Assembly: GCF_022346945.1 (NCBI RefSeq)
Contig: NZ_JAKRNI010000001.1
Location: 1 to 64,000, forward strand
Source of the DNA: Microbacterium sp. ACRRU
Lineage (GTDB): Bacteria; Actinomycetota; Actinomycetes; Actinomycetales; Microbacteriaceae
Length of the DNA stretch: 64,000 nucleotides
Direction: 5' to 3'
Made by a program: the position numbers and the translations under genes. The notes below the pieces were generated by a model. It was not told the DNA's origin and ran no database searches. It was given only the letters and a program-made list of their open reading frames with translations. This document shows, piece after piece, positions 12,065 to 20,560 of the stretch (positions are counted from its first letter, which is position 1; every line of letters begins with the position of its first letter).

Positions 12065-13630
12065 TCAGATCCAGGTCGGCAGCCAGTTGTGCAGGCGCCA
12101 GAACTCGTAGGGCACCGGCAGTCCCGTCCACACCGGGTACCAGAACGCCGAGAGCAGCAGGCACGCGGCGAGGAACACCGTCACCCAGGCCTGCCCGCTC
12201 GCCCGTGACATCGATGCGGGACCCCGCGCGACGTCGCGGAGCGCGAACGTCAGCGCGAGCACGAGGAAGGGCGCCATGGCGACCGTGTAGAACTGGAAGA
12301 TCGTGCGCTCGGGGTAGAGAAGCCACGGAACGTACGTTGCGGCGAGGCCGGTGAGAACGAGGGCGTAGCGCCCGTCGCGCACGATCACGAACCGCACCAG
12401 CAGGTACACCGATGCCGCGATGCCCGCCCACCACAGCAGCGGGTTGCCGATGCTGGAGATGGCCTCGGTGCAACCATCGGGGAGCTGGCATCCGTTCACA
12501 CCGAAATCGTCCTGATGCCAGTACATCGACGTGGGGCGTACGAGCAGCGGCCACTGCCACGCGGGGCTCGCGTACGAGTGCGGGGTGGCGAGCCCGACAT
12601 GGAACCCGTACATCGCCTGGTGGTAGGCCCACAGATTCTGCAGCGGCAGCGGCACCCACGCCCAGAACCCGGTGCCGGGGGAGGCGTCGACCGCGTGGCG
12701 TCCGTACCCGCCGTCGGTGAACAGCCACCCGGACCAACTGGCGAGGTACACCACGGCGGCAACCGGGACGAGCAGCACGAACGAGACGGCACCCTGGCGT
12801 ACGGCATCCGCGGGCCACTGCGCCACGCCCGCCCGCCGGCGAGCGAGCGCGTCGGACACGACGACGTACACACCCACCGCGGCGAGGACGTACAGCCCCG
12901 ACCACTTCACCGCCGTGGCCGCGCCCGCCGCCGCCCCCGCGGCGAGCAGCCAGGGGCGATTCCAGAACACGGGTCCCCACGCCGACCGCGTCTGGCCGCG
13001 TGCGGCCCACCGCTCCAGCGATGCGCGCCGGTCCCGCGCGACGAAGAACAGCGTCAGCACGACGAAGAACGTCAAGAAGATGTCGAGCAGCGCCACCCGG
13101 CTGAGAACGATGCTGAGGCCGTCGATGGCCAGGAGACCGGATGCCACCGAGGCGAAGACGATCGATCCCGTCAGGGTGCGCGCGAGCACGTACACCAGCA
13201 GGACGGTGGCGGTACCGAACACGACCCCGGCGATCCGCCAGCCGGTCGCGGTGTCGGCGCCGAAGAGGGCCATGCCCGCGCCGATGAAGATCCGCCCGAG
13301 CGGCGGGTGGACGACGTAGCTGCCAACGCCGGAGAAGAAGTCGGTGTCGCCGCTGTTGAAGCGTTCATCGGCGCCCTCGGGCCACGTCGAGGGGAAGCCG
13401 AGCAGCCACTGACTCCACGAGTCCTTGACGTAGTACGTCTCATCGAACACCAGTTCGTGCGGGTCGCCGACGTGGACCACGCGCAGCACGAAGGCGATCA
13501 CGGTGATGAGCGTCGGTGCGAGCCACCGCCACAGGCGTTCCCCGCGCGGGGTGGCCAGGAGCGCGTCGCGCCATCGGTCGAGGCGCGTCGCCGGCTCCGC
13601 GGTCGAGGCGGGCGGAAGGACGGCACTCAC
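12065..13630 (-). CDS. pmt: Dolichyl/polyprenyl-phosphate-mannose protein mannosyltransferase (PMT)
   Basis: 521 aa GT39 integral membrane enzyme that O-mannosylates secreted proteins from polyprenyl-phosphomannose. The first extracytoplasmic loop has the catalytic Asp-Glu pair in VFDETYYVKD, and about ten hydrophobic segments follow. The order pmt <> rsmI matches mycobacteria, where this is the Sec-linked Pmt (Rv1002c). GTG 13630 is chosen; the longer open frame upstream would run into rsmI. The -10 box TATGCT is six bases before the GTG (leaderless) and overlaps the rsmI -10 box. Confidence 0.92.
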   Translation of the reverse strand: MSAVLPPASTAEPATRLDRWRDALLATPRGERLWRWLAPTLITVIAFVLRVVHVGDPHELVFDETYYVKDSWSQWLLGFPSTWPEGADERFNSGDTDFFSGVGSYVVHPPLGRIFIGAGMALFGADTATGWRIAGVVFGTATVLLVYVLARTLTGSIVFASVASGLLAIDGLSIVLSRVALLDIFLTFFVVLTLFFVARDRRASLERWAARGQTRSAWGPVFWNRPWLLAAGAAAGAATAVKWSGLYVLAAVGVYVVVSDALARRRAGVAQWPADAVRQGAVSFVLLVPVAAVVYLASWSGWLFTDGGYGRHAVDASPGTGFWAWVPLPLQNLWAYHQAMYGFHVGLATPHSYASPAWQWPLLVRPTSMYWHQDDFGVNGCQLPDGCTEAISSIGNPLLWWAGIAASVYLLVRFVIVRDGRYALVLTGLAATYVPWLLYPERTIFQFYTVAMAPFLVLALTFALRDVARGPASMSRASGQAWVTVFLAACLLLSAFWYPVWTGLPVPYEFWRLHNWLPTWI

Positions 13631-13655
13631 GCCCCCAGCATAGGGTGGGGCGGTG
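13628..13655. promoter_or_regulatory. Divergent leaderless promoter of pmt and rsmI
   Basis: The -10 box of rsmI (TAGGGT, 13641-13646, + strand) and that of pmt (TATGCT, 13642-13637, - strand) share the self-complementary TA at 13641-13642. Each hexamer is followed by six bases and then a GTG start codon, so the two start codons are only 22 bases apart and there is no room for 5' UTRs. Polymerase binding in one direction should exclude the other. Confidence 0.65.
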
Positions 13656-14471
13656 ATCATCCTCGCGGCGACCCCCATCGGCAACCTGGGCGACGCATCG
13701 CGCCGGCTGGTGGAGGCCCTCGAGAACGCCGCCGTGGTCGCCGCCGAGGACACCCGGACCACGCAGCGTCTGATGGCGGGGCTGGGCGTCGCGAATCGAC
13801 CGCGGCTGATCGCCCTGCACGATCACAACGAGAAGGACCGTGCCGCCGAACTCGTCGAGCTCGCGCGTGAGGACGATCTCCTCGTCCTCAGCGACGCGGG
13901 CATGCCCACCGTCAGCGATCCCGGCTATGGACTCGTCGCGGCGGCCGCCGCGGCGGGGGTCACCGTCACCGCTCTCCCCGGACCCAGCGCGGTAGTCACC
14001 GCGCTCGCCGTCTCCGGACTGCCGACCGACCGCTTCGCGTTCGAGGGCTTCCCGCGCCGTAAGCCGGGCGAGCGGCGCCGCATGTTCGCCGAGCTCGCCG
14101 CCGAGCAGCGCACCCTGGTGTTCTTCGAGTCGCCGTCGCGGCTGGCATCCACCCTCGACGACCTCGCCGCCGCATTCGGCGCCGACCGTCCGGCGGCGGT
14201 GTGCCGCGAGCTGACGAAACTCCACGAGGAGGTGCGGCGCGGCACCCTCGCCGAGCTGGCCGCGTGGGCGGCCGAGGGCGTGCGCGGCGAGATCGCGATC
14301 GTCGTCGGCGGCGCGTCCGCGCGCGAAGTGGCGTTCCCGGATGCCGTGACCCAGGTCTTGGAGCTCGTTCGCGACGGCGCGCGCCTGAAGGCCGCGGCGG
14401 CCGAGGTGGCGGCGCTGACCGGACACTCGTCCCGCGAGCTGTACCAGGCGGCGCTCGCGGTGCGGGGCTGA
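13653..14471 (+). CDS. rsmI: 16S rRNA (cytidine1402-2'-O)-methyltransferase
   Basis: 272 aa SAM-dependent tetrapyrrole-methylase-fold enzyme that 2'-O-methylates C1402 of 16S rRNA. N-terminal VIILAATPIGNLGDASRR, LSDAGMPTVSDPGYG and ALPGPSAVVTAL are the classic RsmI blocks, followed by DRFAFEGFPRRKPGER. Starts with GTG, leaderless. Divergent from pmt and 48 bases upstream of metG. Confidence 0.95.
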   Translation: MIILAATPIGNLGDASRRLVEALENAAVVAAEDTRTTQRLMAGLGVANRPRLIALHDHNEKDRAAELVELAREDDLLVLSDAGMPTVSDPGYGLVAAAAAAGVTVTALPGPSAVVTALAVSGLPTDRFAFEGFPRRKPGERRRMFAELAAEQRTLVFFESPSRLASTLDDLAAAFGADRPAAVCRELTKLHEEVRRGTLAELAAWAAEGVRGEIAIVVGGASAREVAFPDAVTQVLELVRDGARLKAAAAEVAALTGHSSRELYQAALAVRG

Positions 14472-14519
14472 CGCGTCACACCGGCCGGGCCGGGCGGCGC
14501 GCCCCCGTAGAATCCTGAG

Positions 14520-16094
14520 GTGACTTCCGGCCGATCCTTCTACATCACGACGCCGATCTACTACCCCAGCGACCTGCCCCACATCGGGCACGGGTACACG
14601 ACCGTCGCCGTCGACACGCTTGCCCGCTGGCACCGCCAGGCCGGGGACGACACCTGGATGCTGACCGGCACCGACGAGCACGGGCAGAAGATGCTGCGCG
14701 CCGCCGCCGCGAACGGGGTCACTCCGCAGGAGTGGGTCGACAAGCTCGTGAACGAATCGTGGTTCCCGCTCCTGCGCACTCTCGACGTCGCCAACGACGA
14801 CTTCATCCGCACGACGCAGCCCCGCCACGAGGAGCGGGTGCAGCAGTTCGTGCAGGCTCTCTTCGACCGCGGGTACATCTACGCGGGCGAGTATGAGGCG
14901 CTCTACTGCGTCGGCTGCGAGGAGTTCAAGCCCGAAGCCGAGATCGTCGACGGCACGGGCCCCTTCGAGGGTCTCAAGGTGTGCGCGATCCACTCCAAGC
15001 CGCTGGAGCTCCTCCAGGAGAAGAACTACTTCTTCAAGCTCAGCGAGTTCCAGGATCGCCTGCTCGAGCTGTACAAGACCGAGCCCGACTTCGTGCGTCC
15101 CGAGTCGGCGAAGAACGAGGTCGTGTCGTTCGTGCGCAGCGGCCTGAAAGACCTGTCGATCTCGCGCTCGGCGTTCGACTGGGGCATCACGGTGCCGTGG
15201 GACCCGTCGCACGTCATCTACGTGTGGGTCGACGCGCTGCTGAACTACGCCACGGCCGTCGGGTACGGCACCGACCCGGAGGAGTTCGCTCGACGGTGGC
15301 CCGCGTACCACGTCGTCGGCAAGGACATCCTGCGGTTCCACGCCGTCATCTGGCCCGCGATGCTCATGGCCGCGGGGCTGGACGTCCCCCGCGGGGTCTT
15401 CGCGCACGGTTGGCTCCTCGTCGGCGGCGAGAAGATGTCGAAGTCGAAGCTCACCGGCATCGCCCCGACCGAGATCACCGACGTCTTCGGGTCCGACGCC
15501 TACCGCTTCTACTTCCTTTCGGCCATCGCCTTCGGCCAGGACGGTTCGTTCTCGTGGGAAGACCTGTCGGCCCGGTACCAGGCCGAGCTCGCCAACGGCT
15601 TCGGCAACCTGGCATCCCGCACCATCGCCATGATCGAGCGCTACTTCGAGGGCATCGTGCCCCCGGCGTCCGCCTACACCGAGGGCGACCGCGCGATCCA
15701 GGCGACGGTGGCGGATGCCGCGACGCGGGCCGACGCGGCGGTCGAACGCTTCCGCCTCGACGAGGCGATCCAGGCCATCTGGACCATCGTGGACGCGCTC
15801 AACGGCTACATCACCGAGAACGAGCCGTGGGCCCTCGCCAAAGACGAGACGCAGCGCGAGCGACTGGGCACGGTGCTCTACACCGCGGCCGAGGGCCTGC
15901 GCGCGCTCGCGGTGCTGCTCTCGCCGGTCATGCCCGCCTCGACCGAGAAGCTGTGGATCGCGCTCGGCGCGGCCGAAAGCCTCGGGCGCCTGCACGATCA
16001 GCCGCTCCGCGAAGCCGGGGAGTGGGGTGCGCTGCGACCGGGCTCGTCGGTCAACGGCCTCGCTCCGCTCTTCCCCCGGGTCGAGCAGGCGTGA
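14520..16094 (+). CDS. metG: Methionyl-tRNA synthetase
   Basis: 524 aa class I synthetase charging tRNA-Met. HIGH-type motif PHIGHGYT near the N-terminus, a one-knuckle zinc insertion (CVGC...CAIH), KMSKS in GGEKMSKSKL, then the anticodon-binding helical domain. It lacks the C-terminal tRNA-binding dimerisation domain, as in other actinobacteria. GTG start six bases after a TAGAAT -10 box, so likely leaderless. Its stop overlaps the tatD start (GTGA). Confidence 0.96.
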   Translation: MTSGRSFYITTPIYYPSDLPHIGHGYTTVAVDTLARWHRQAGDDTWMLTGTDEHGQKMLRAAAANGVTPQEWVDKLVNESWFPLLRTLDVANDDFIRTTQPRHEERVQQFVQALFDRGYIYAGEYEALYCVGCEEFKPEAEIVDGTGPFEGLKVCAIHSKPLELLQEKNYFFKLSEFQDRLLELYKTEPDFVRPESAKNEVVSFVRSGLKDLSISRSAFDWGITVPWDPSHVIYVWVDALLNYATAVGYGTDPEEFARRWPAYHVVGKDILRFHAVIWPAMLMAAGLDVPRGVFAHGWLLVGGEKMSKSKLTGIAPTEITDVFGSDAYRFYFLSAIAFGQDGSFSWEDLSARYQAELANGFGNLASRTIAMIERYFEGIVPPASAYTEGDRAIQATVADAATRADAAVERFRLDEAIQAIWTIVDALNGYITENEPWALAKDETQRERLGTVLYTAAEGLRALAVLLSPVMPASTEKLWIALGAAESLGRLHDQPLREAGEWGALRPGSSVNGLAPLFPRVEQA

Positions 16095-17008
16095 GCACTC
16101 CCGTCGAGCGTCCCCGCGGCACGATCGAGGGCGGTGACCCCAGCCAGTACGTGCGCGAGCGGTCGGCGGACGGCCGCCGCGACGTCAGCTACCCGCCGGC
16201 CCCGGAGCCCCTGCGGGTGCCGGTCTACGACAACCACTGCCACCTCGAGATCGAGGACGGCGAGACCGGGCTGTCGCTCGACGAGCAGCTCGAGCGCGCG
16301 GTCTCCGTCGGCGTGCACGGCGTCGTCCAGGCCGGGGGAGACGTCGATTCCTCCCGGTGGTCGGCGTGGGCGGCGGCGAACCACCCGCGCGTCCTCGCCG
16401 CGGTCGCGATCCACCCCAACGAGGCGCCCGCCTACGCCGCCGCCGGCGAACTGGATGCCGCGATCGCGGTCATCGACGAGCTCGCGGCCGAGCCGCGGGT
16501 GCGGGCCATCGGCGAGACCGGCCTGGACTTCTTCCGGACCGAGGCCGATGGCATCCCGGCCCAGATGCATTCGTTCGAAGCGCACATCGCGCTCGCGAAG
16601 AAGCACCGCATTGCGATGCAGATCCACGACCGCGACGCCCACGACGCGGTCCTCGAGACGCTCGAACGGGTCGGCGCCCCCGACAAGACGGTGTTCCACT
16701 GCTTCTCGGGCGACGCCGACATGGCACGCATCGCGGCCGAGCGCGGGTACTACCTCTCGTTCGCGGGGAACGTCACGTTCAAGAACGCGCAGAACCTCCG
16801 CGACGCGCTCGCCGTGACCCCGCGCGAGCGCATCCTCGTCGAGACCGACGCGCCCTTTCTGACCCCGACGCCGTACCGCGGGCGTCCCAACGCGCCGTAC
16901 CTCGTGCCCGTCACGCTGCGCTTCCTGGCCGCCGAACTCGGCACGGATGCCGACGAGTTCGGGGCGCAGGTCGCGGCCAACACCCTCGAGGTGTACGGCG
17001 AGTTCTGA
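16091..17008 (+). CDS. tatD: TatD-family deoxyribonuclease/metal hydrolase
   Basis: 305 aa TIM-barrel metallohydrolase. Metal ligands are visible: HCH in DNHCHLEI, Glu in GETGLDFF, His in MQIHDRDAH, His in VFHCFSG, and Asp in VETDAPFLTP. The family has 3'-5' exonuclease activity and roles in DNA quality control. The roughly 45-residue N-terminal extension ahead of the barrel is longer than in E. coli. GTG start overlaps the metG stop by four bases, implying translational coupling. Confidence 0.93.
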   Translation: MSTPVERPRGTIEGGDPSQYVRERSADGRRDVSYPPAPEPLRVPVYDNHCHLEIEDGETGLSLDEQLERAVSVGVHGVVQAGGDVDSSRWSAWAAANHPRVLAAVAIHPNEAPAYAAAGELDAAIAVIDELAAEPRVRAIGETGLDFFRTEADGIPAQMHSFEAHIALAKKHRIAMQIHDRDAHDAVLETLERVGAPDKTVFHCFSGDADMARIAAERGYYLSFAGNVTFKNAQNLRDALAVTPRERILVETDAPFLTPTPYRGRPNAPYLVPVTLRFLAAELGTDADEFGAQVAANTLEVYGEF

Positions 17009-17018
17009 CGCGACCCGG

Positions 17019-17063
17019 AACGACGAAGGCCGGCACCCTGCGAGGGTGCCGGCCTTCGTCGTT
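17019..17063. terminator. Bidirectional hairpin terminator between tatD and the MFS gene
   Basis: A perfect 21-base-pair stem (17019-17039 with 17043-17063) and a 3-base loop fill nearly the whole 57-base gap between two convergent genes. There is no long T-run in either direction, as is usual for high-GC actinobacterial terminators. Confidence 0.85.
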
Positions 17064-17065
17064 CG

Positions 17066-18532
17066 TCAGGCCTTCGTCTTCTGCTTGCGGACGAACAGCG
17101 TCTCGGTCTGCTCGAGCTCCATGCCCTTGGTCTCGGGGATCTTCCACAGGACGAAGACGAAGGACAGTGCCGCGAAGAACGCGTAGGCGCCGTAGGTGAT
17201 CGTCAGCGACCAGTCCGCCAGCTGGGGGAACGTCCACGACACGAGGAAGTTCGCGAGCCACTGAGCGCCCGCGGCGACGCCGAGCGCCTTGCCGCGGATA
17301 CGGCTGGGGAAGATCTCGCCGAGCAGCACCCATACCAGCGGGCCCCACGAGGCGCCGAACCCGACGACGAAGAGGTTCGCGGCCACGAGGGCGACGGGGC
17401 CCCACGCACCGGGAAGCGAGACATCCTGACCCGAGCCCGTCGCGAACGAGAACGCGAGCGCCATCGTGCCGAGCGACAGAGTCATGAGGGCGGAGCCCAC
17501 GAGCAAGAGCGGCTTGCGCCCGACGCGGTCGACCAGCCAGATGGCGATGAGCGTCACCAGCACGTTGGTGACCGAGGTGATGACCCCGATGAGGAGCGAG
17601 TTGCTCTCATCGAATCCGACCGCGCGCCACAGGCTCGTGGAGTAGTAGAAGATGACGTTGATCCCGACGAACTGCTGGAACACCGACAGGATGATGCCGA
17701 TCCACACGATCGGCTGCAGCCCCAGTGCGGGGCCGGCGAGCGACGCCCCCTTGTTCTTGCGGTCGGTCTCGATCGCGGTGGTGAGATCGTTGACGGTCTT
17801 GTCGAGGTCTGCCGGCGGCACCAGGCGCGCGAAGATCGCGCGTGCTTCGTCGGTGCGACCACGCGAAAGCAGGAAGCGCGGCGACTCGGGCATCGTGAAC
17901 GCCAGGAAGCCGTAGACGGCGGCCGGGATGACGCCGATCAGGAACATCCACCGCCAGGCATCCAGGCCCCACCACAGCATGTTGTCGGCGCTGCCGCCCG
18001 CCACGGCGACGAGGAGCGCGTTGCTCAAGAGCGCGGCGAAGATGCCCAGGGTGATGGCGAGCTGCTGCAGCGAGGCGAGGCTCCCGCGGATCTGGCGGGG
18101 CGCGACCTCGGCGATATAAGCCGGTGCCACCACCGACGCGATACCGATGCCGAGGCCGCCGAGGATGCGCCAGACGATCAGGTCCAGCACGCTGAAGGTG
18201 AGCGCCGACCCGATCGAGGAGATGAGGAACAGGGCGCTGCCGACGATCATGACCTTGAGGCGCCCGTAGCGGTCGGAGAGCGCACCCGCCGCGATCGCGC
18301 CGACGGCGCAGCCGATCAGGGCGATCGCGACGACGAAGCCGGTGAGGATCGGCTCTTTGGTGTAATCCGCCTCGATCGAGCGGACCGCGCCGTTGATGAC
18401 CGACGAATCGAAGCCGAAGAGGAACCCGCCGACGGCCGCTGCGATCGAGAGGACGATCGCCCGCCGCCCGTAGGGACTGCGAAGGGTGAAGGCATTGGCG
18501 GGGATCGACTGCGTTTGACTCACCCGCTTCAC
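17066..18532 (-). CDS. MFS sugar porter
   Basis: 488 aa, 12 predicted transmembrane helices, sugar porter family proton symporter. Diagnostic motifs: GFDSSVINGA after TM1, DRYGRLKVM in loop 2-3, PESPRFLLSRGR after TM6, DRVGRKPLLL in loop 8-9 and PETKGMELE after TM12. Substrate is probably a monosaccharide or polyol and cannot be set further. The GTG at 18532 has AGGAG five bases upstream. It occupies the place where other actinobacteria carry rpfB between tatD and rsmA, in the opposite orientation. Confidence 0.92.
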   Translation of the reverse strand: MKRVSQTQSIPANAFTLRSPYGRRAIVLSIAAAVGGFLFGFDSSVINGAVRSIEADYTKEPILTGFVVAIALIGCAVGAIAAGALSDRYGRLKVMIVGSALFLISSIGSALTFSVLDLIVWRILGGLGIGIASVVAPAYIAEVAPRQIRGSLASLQQLAITLGIFAALLSNALLVAVAGGSADNMLWWGLDAWRWMFLIGVIPAAVYGFLAFTMPESPRFLLSRGRTDEARAIFARLVPPADLDKTVNDLTTAIETDRKNKGASLAGPALGLQPIVWIGIILSVFQQFVGINVIFYYSTSLWRAVGFDESNSLLIGVITSVTNVLVTLIAIWLVDRVGRKPLLLVGSALMTLSLGTMALAFSFATGSGQDVSLPGAWGPVALVAANLFVVGFGASWGPLVWVLLGEIFPSRIRGKALGVAAGAQWLANFLVSWTFPQLADWSLTITYGAYAFFAALSFVFVLWKIPETKGMELEQTETLFVRKQKTKA

Positions 18533-18581
18533 GGTACTCCTCGCACAGGGGTGAACGGCGGAGGCTGACTACAGTGGAACA

Positions 18582-19421
18582 ATGCCCGTTTCCCTCCTCG
18601 GTGCCGCCGAGATCCGCCGGCTCGCCGCCGACCTCGACGTCACACCGACGAAGAAGCTGGGGCAGAACTTCGTCGTCGACGCCAACACGGTGCGCAAGAT
18701 CGTTCAGGCGGCGAGGGTCTCGGCATCCGATCGGGTGGTCGAGATCGGGCCGGGACTGGGCTCGCTGACGCTCGCGATCCTCGAGGCCGGTGCCTCCGTC
18801 GTCGCCGTCGAGATCGATCACCGCCTGGCCGCGCGCCTGCCCGAGACCACGGCCGCGCACGGCGTTGCCGAAGACCGGCTGACGGTCATTGACGCCGACG
18901 CTCTCCAGGTGCGCGAGCTGCCCGGCGAGCCCGAAGTGCTCGTCGCGAACCTGCCCTACAACGTCTCGGTTCCCGTCCTCCTGCACTTCCTGGAGACGTT
19001 CCCGTTCCTGCGGCGCGGAGTGGTGATGGTGCAGGCGGAGGTGGGGGAGCGCCTCGCGGCCCCTCCCGGGTCGAAGGTGTACGGCGCGCCCAGCGTCAAG
19101 GCTGCCTGGTACGGACCGTGGCGCCTGGCGGGAACGGTGTCGCGTCAGGTGTTCTGGCCGGTCCCCAACGTCGACAGCGTCCTCGTCGGGTTCGAGAGGG
19201 ATGCCGTGCCGCGCGGCGACGAGGAGCTTCGGCGCCGCACCTTCGCGATCGTGGATGCCGCTTTCCAGCAGCGCCGCAAGATGCTGCGCCAGGCGCTCGC
19301 GGCGGTGCTGGGCGGTTCCGCCGCCGCCGCGTCCGAGGCGCTCGAGCGCGCCGGCGTGGATCCGACGTCGCGCGGCGAGCAGCTATCGATCGACGACTTC
19401 GTCCGCATCGCCGCCCTGTAA
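18582..19421 (+). CDS. rsmA: 16S rRNA (adenine1518/1519-N6)-dimethyltransferase
   Basis: 279 aa SAM-dependent RNA dimethylase (KsgA) acting late in 30S assembly. Motifs: KKLGQNFVVD at the N-terminus, VVEIGPGLGSLT (SAM loop), AVEIDHRLA, and the catalytic NLPYNVSVP. TACAGT -10 box six bases before the ATG, so leaderless. Followed after 15 bases by stem-loop copy C. Confidence 0.96.
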   Translation: MPVSLLGAAEIRRLAADLDVTPTKKLGQNFVVDANTVRKIVQAARVSASDRVVEIGPGLGSLTLAILEAGASVVAVEIDHRLAARLPETTAAHGVAEDRLTVIDADALQVRELPGEPEVLVANLPYNVSVPVLLHFLETFPFLRRGVVMVQAEVGERLAAPPGSKVYGAPSVKAAWYGPWRLAGTVSRQVFWPVPNVDSVLVGFERDAVPRGDEELRRRTFAIVDAAFQQRRKMLRQALAAVLGGSAAAASEALERAGVDPTSRGEQLSIDDFVRIAAL

Positions 19422-19436
19422 CCCGGCGCCCCTGGG

Positions 19437-19500
19437 GCGCGAGTCGCCAAGATTTGTCGCCTGCCGCGGAGCGGCGGCGACAAATCTTGGCGACTCGCGC
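19437..19500. repeat. 64-base stem-loop repeat, copy C (perfect)
   Basis: Arms 19437-19461 and 19476-19500 are perfectly complementary over 25 bases around a 14-base loop containing GCCGC..GCGGC. Compared with copy A, the arm reads CCAAGATTTG instead of CCAGGATTTG, and the opposite arm changes to match, so the pairing is preserved. It follows the rsmA stop by 15 bases. Over 120 bases separate it from the next gene. Confidence 0.92.
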
Positions 19501-19624
19501 GTCCGGGACGGGGGAATTCGCGACGTGTTCATCACGCGTTCCCGAAACATGTCTGTAACATTTCGAGCCAACCGGGAGCATCACGCCGGTCAGAGGTCGC
19601 ACCCGACGACCCGAAGGGAACGAG

Positions 19625-20560
19625 ATGCGCTACGCCGAATACCCGCGCGCCGAACGCGTGCTGCTGCACCTGAGTGACACCCACCTGCGCGCCGGCGGGG
19701 CACCGCTGTACGACCACGTCGACTCGGAAGCGCGTCTGGCGCAGGCGGTCGCGGCGATCGAGGCATCCGGTATCCGCCCCGACGGGCTCATCTTCACCGG
19801 TGACCTAGCCGACTGGGGTGAGGGCGATGCGTACGCGCGCGTCCGGGCGATCGTCGAACCGGCGGCCGAGCGCATCGGAGCGCCCGTCATCTGGGTCATG
19901 GGCAACCACGACGACCGTGCGACGTTCCGCGCGCACCTGCTCCCCGGCGACGACAGCGACCCGACAGCCCCGGTCGACCGCGTCGACGAGGTCAACGGTC
20001 TCCGCGTCGTCACGCTCGACACCTCGGTCCCGGGTCACCACCACGGCGAGGTCACCGCCGCGCAACGCGAATGGCTCGCTGAGGTCCTTTCCGTTCCCGC
20101 CCCTCTGGGCACGGTCCTCGCGATGCATCACCCACCCGTTCCCAGCGTGCTCGACCTCGCCGCCAGCGTCGAGCTGCGTGATCAGCGCCTCCTGGCCGAC
20201 GTGCTGCGCGGCAGCGACGTCCGCACGATCCTGGCGGGGCACCTGCACTATTCGACCTTCGCCACGTTCGCGGGGATCCCGGTGTCCGTGGCGTCCGCGA
20301 CGTGCTACACGCAGGACCTGATGGTCCCCGTCGGCGGCACCCGTCCCCAGGACGGGGCTCAGGGCTTCAACCTCGTCCATGTGTACGACGAGATGATCGT
20401 CCATTCGGTCGTGCCGGTGGGGACGGCCGAGGTGCTGCAGTACGTCGACGCGGCGGAGTCGCAGGAACGGCTTCGTGCGGCCGGCATCGCGGTGCCGACC
20501 GCACGCGAGCTCAGCGGACGGGTGTCGCCGCCGACGGCGCCTCTGCCGATCCTGCGCTGA
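19625..20560 (+). CDS. Calcineurin-like metallophosphoesterase (CpdA/Icc-like)
   Basis: 311 aa class III phosphodiesterase-type metallophosphatase. Dinuclear metal motifs: LSDTHLR (D-x-H), FTGDLADWG (GD), VMGNHDDR (GNHD), MHHPPVP and GHLHYS (GHxH). Such enzymes cleave cyclic nucleotides or other phosphodiesters; the substrate is unproven here. GAAGGGAACGAG precedes the ATG. The upstream 124 bases are comparatively AT-rich and contain TAACAT as a possible -10. Its 3' end overlaps the convergent Stealth gene by 50 bases. Confidence 0.88.
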   Translation: MRYAEYPRAERVLLHLSDTHLRAGGAPLYDHVDSEARLAQAVAAIEASGIRPDGLIFTGDLADWGEGDAYARVRAIVEPAAERIGAPVIWVMGNHDDRATFRAHLLPGDDSDPTAPVDRVDEVNGLRVVTLDTSVPGHHHGEVTAAQREWLAEVLSVPAPLGTVLAMHHPPVPSVLDLAASVELRDQRLLADVLRGSDVRTILAGHLHYSTFATFAGIPVSVASATCYTQDLMVPVGGTRPQDGAQGFNLVHVYDEMIVHSVVPVGTAEVLQYVDAAESQERLRAAGIAVPTARELSGRVSPPTAPLPILR

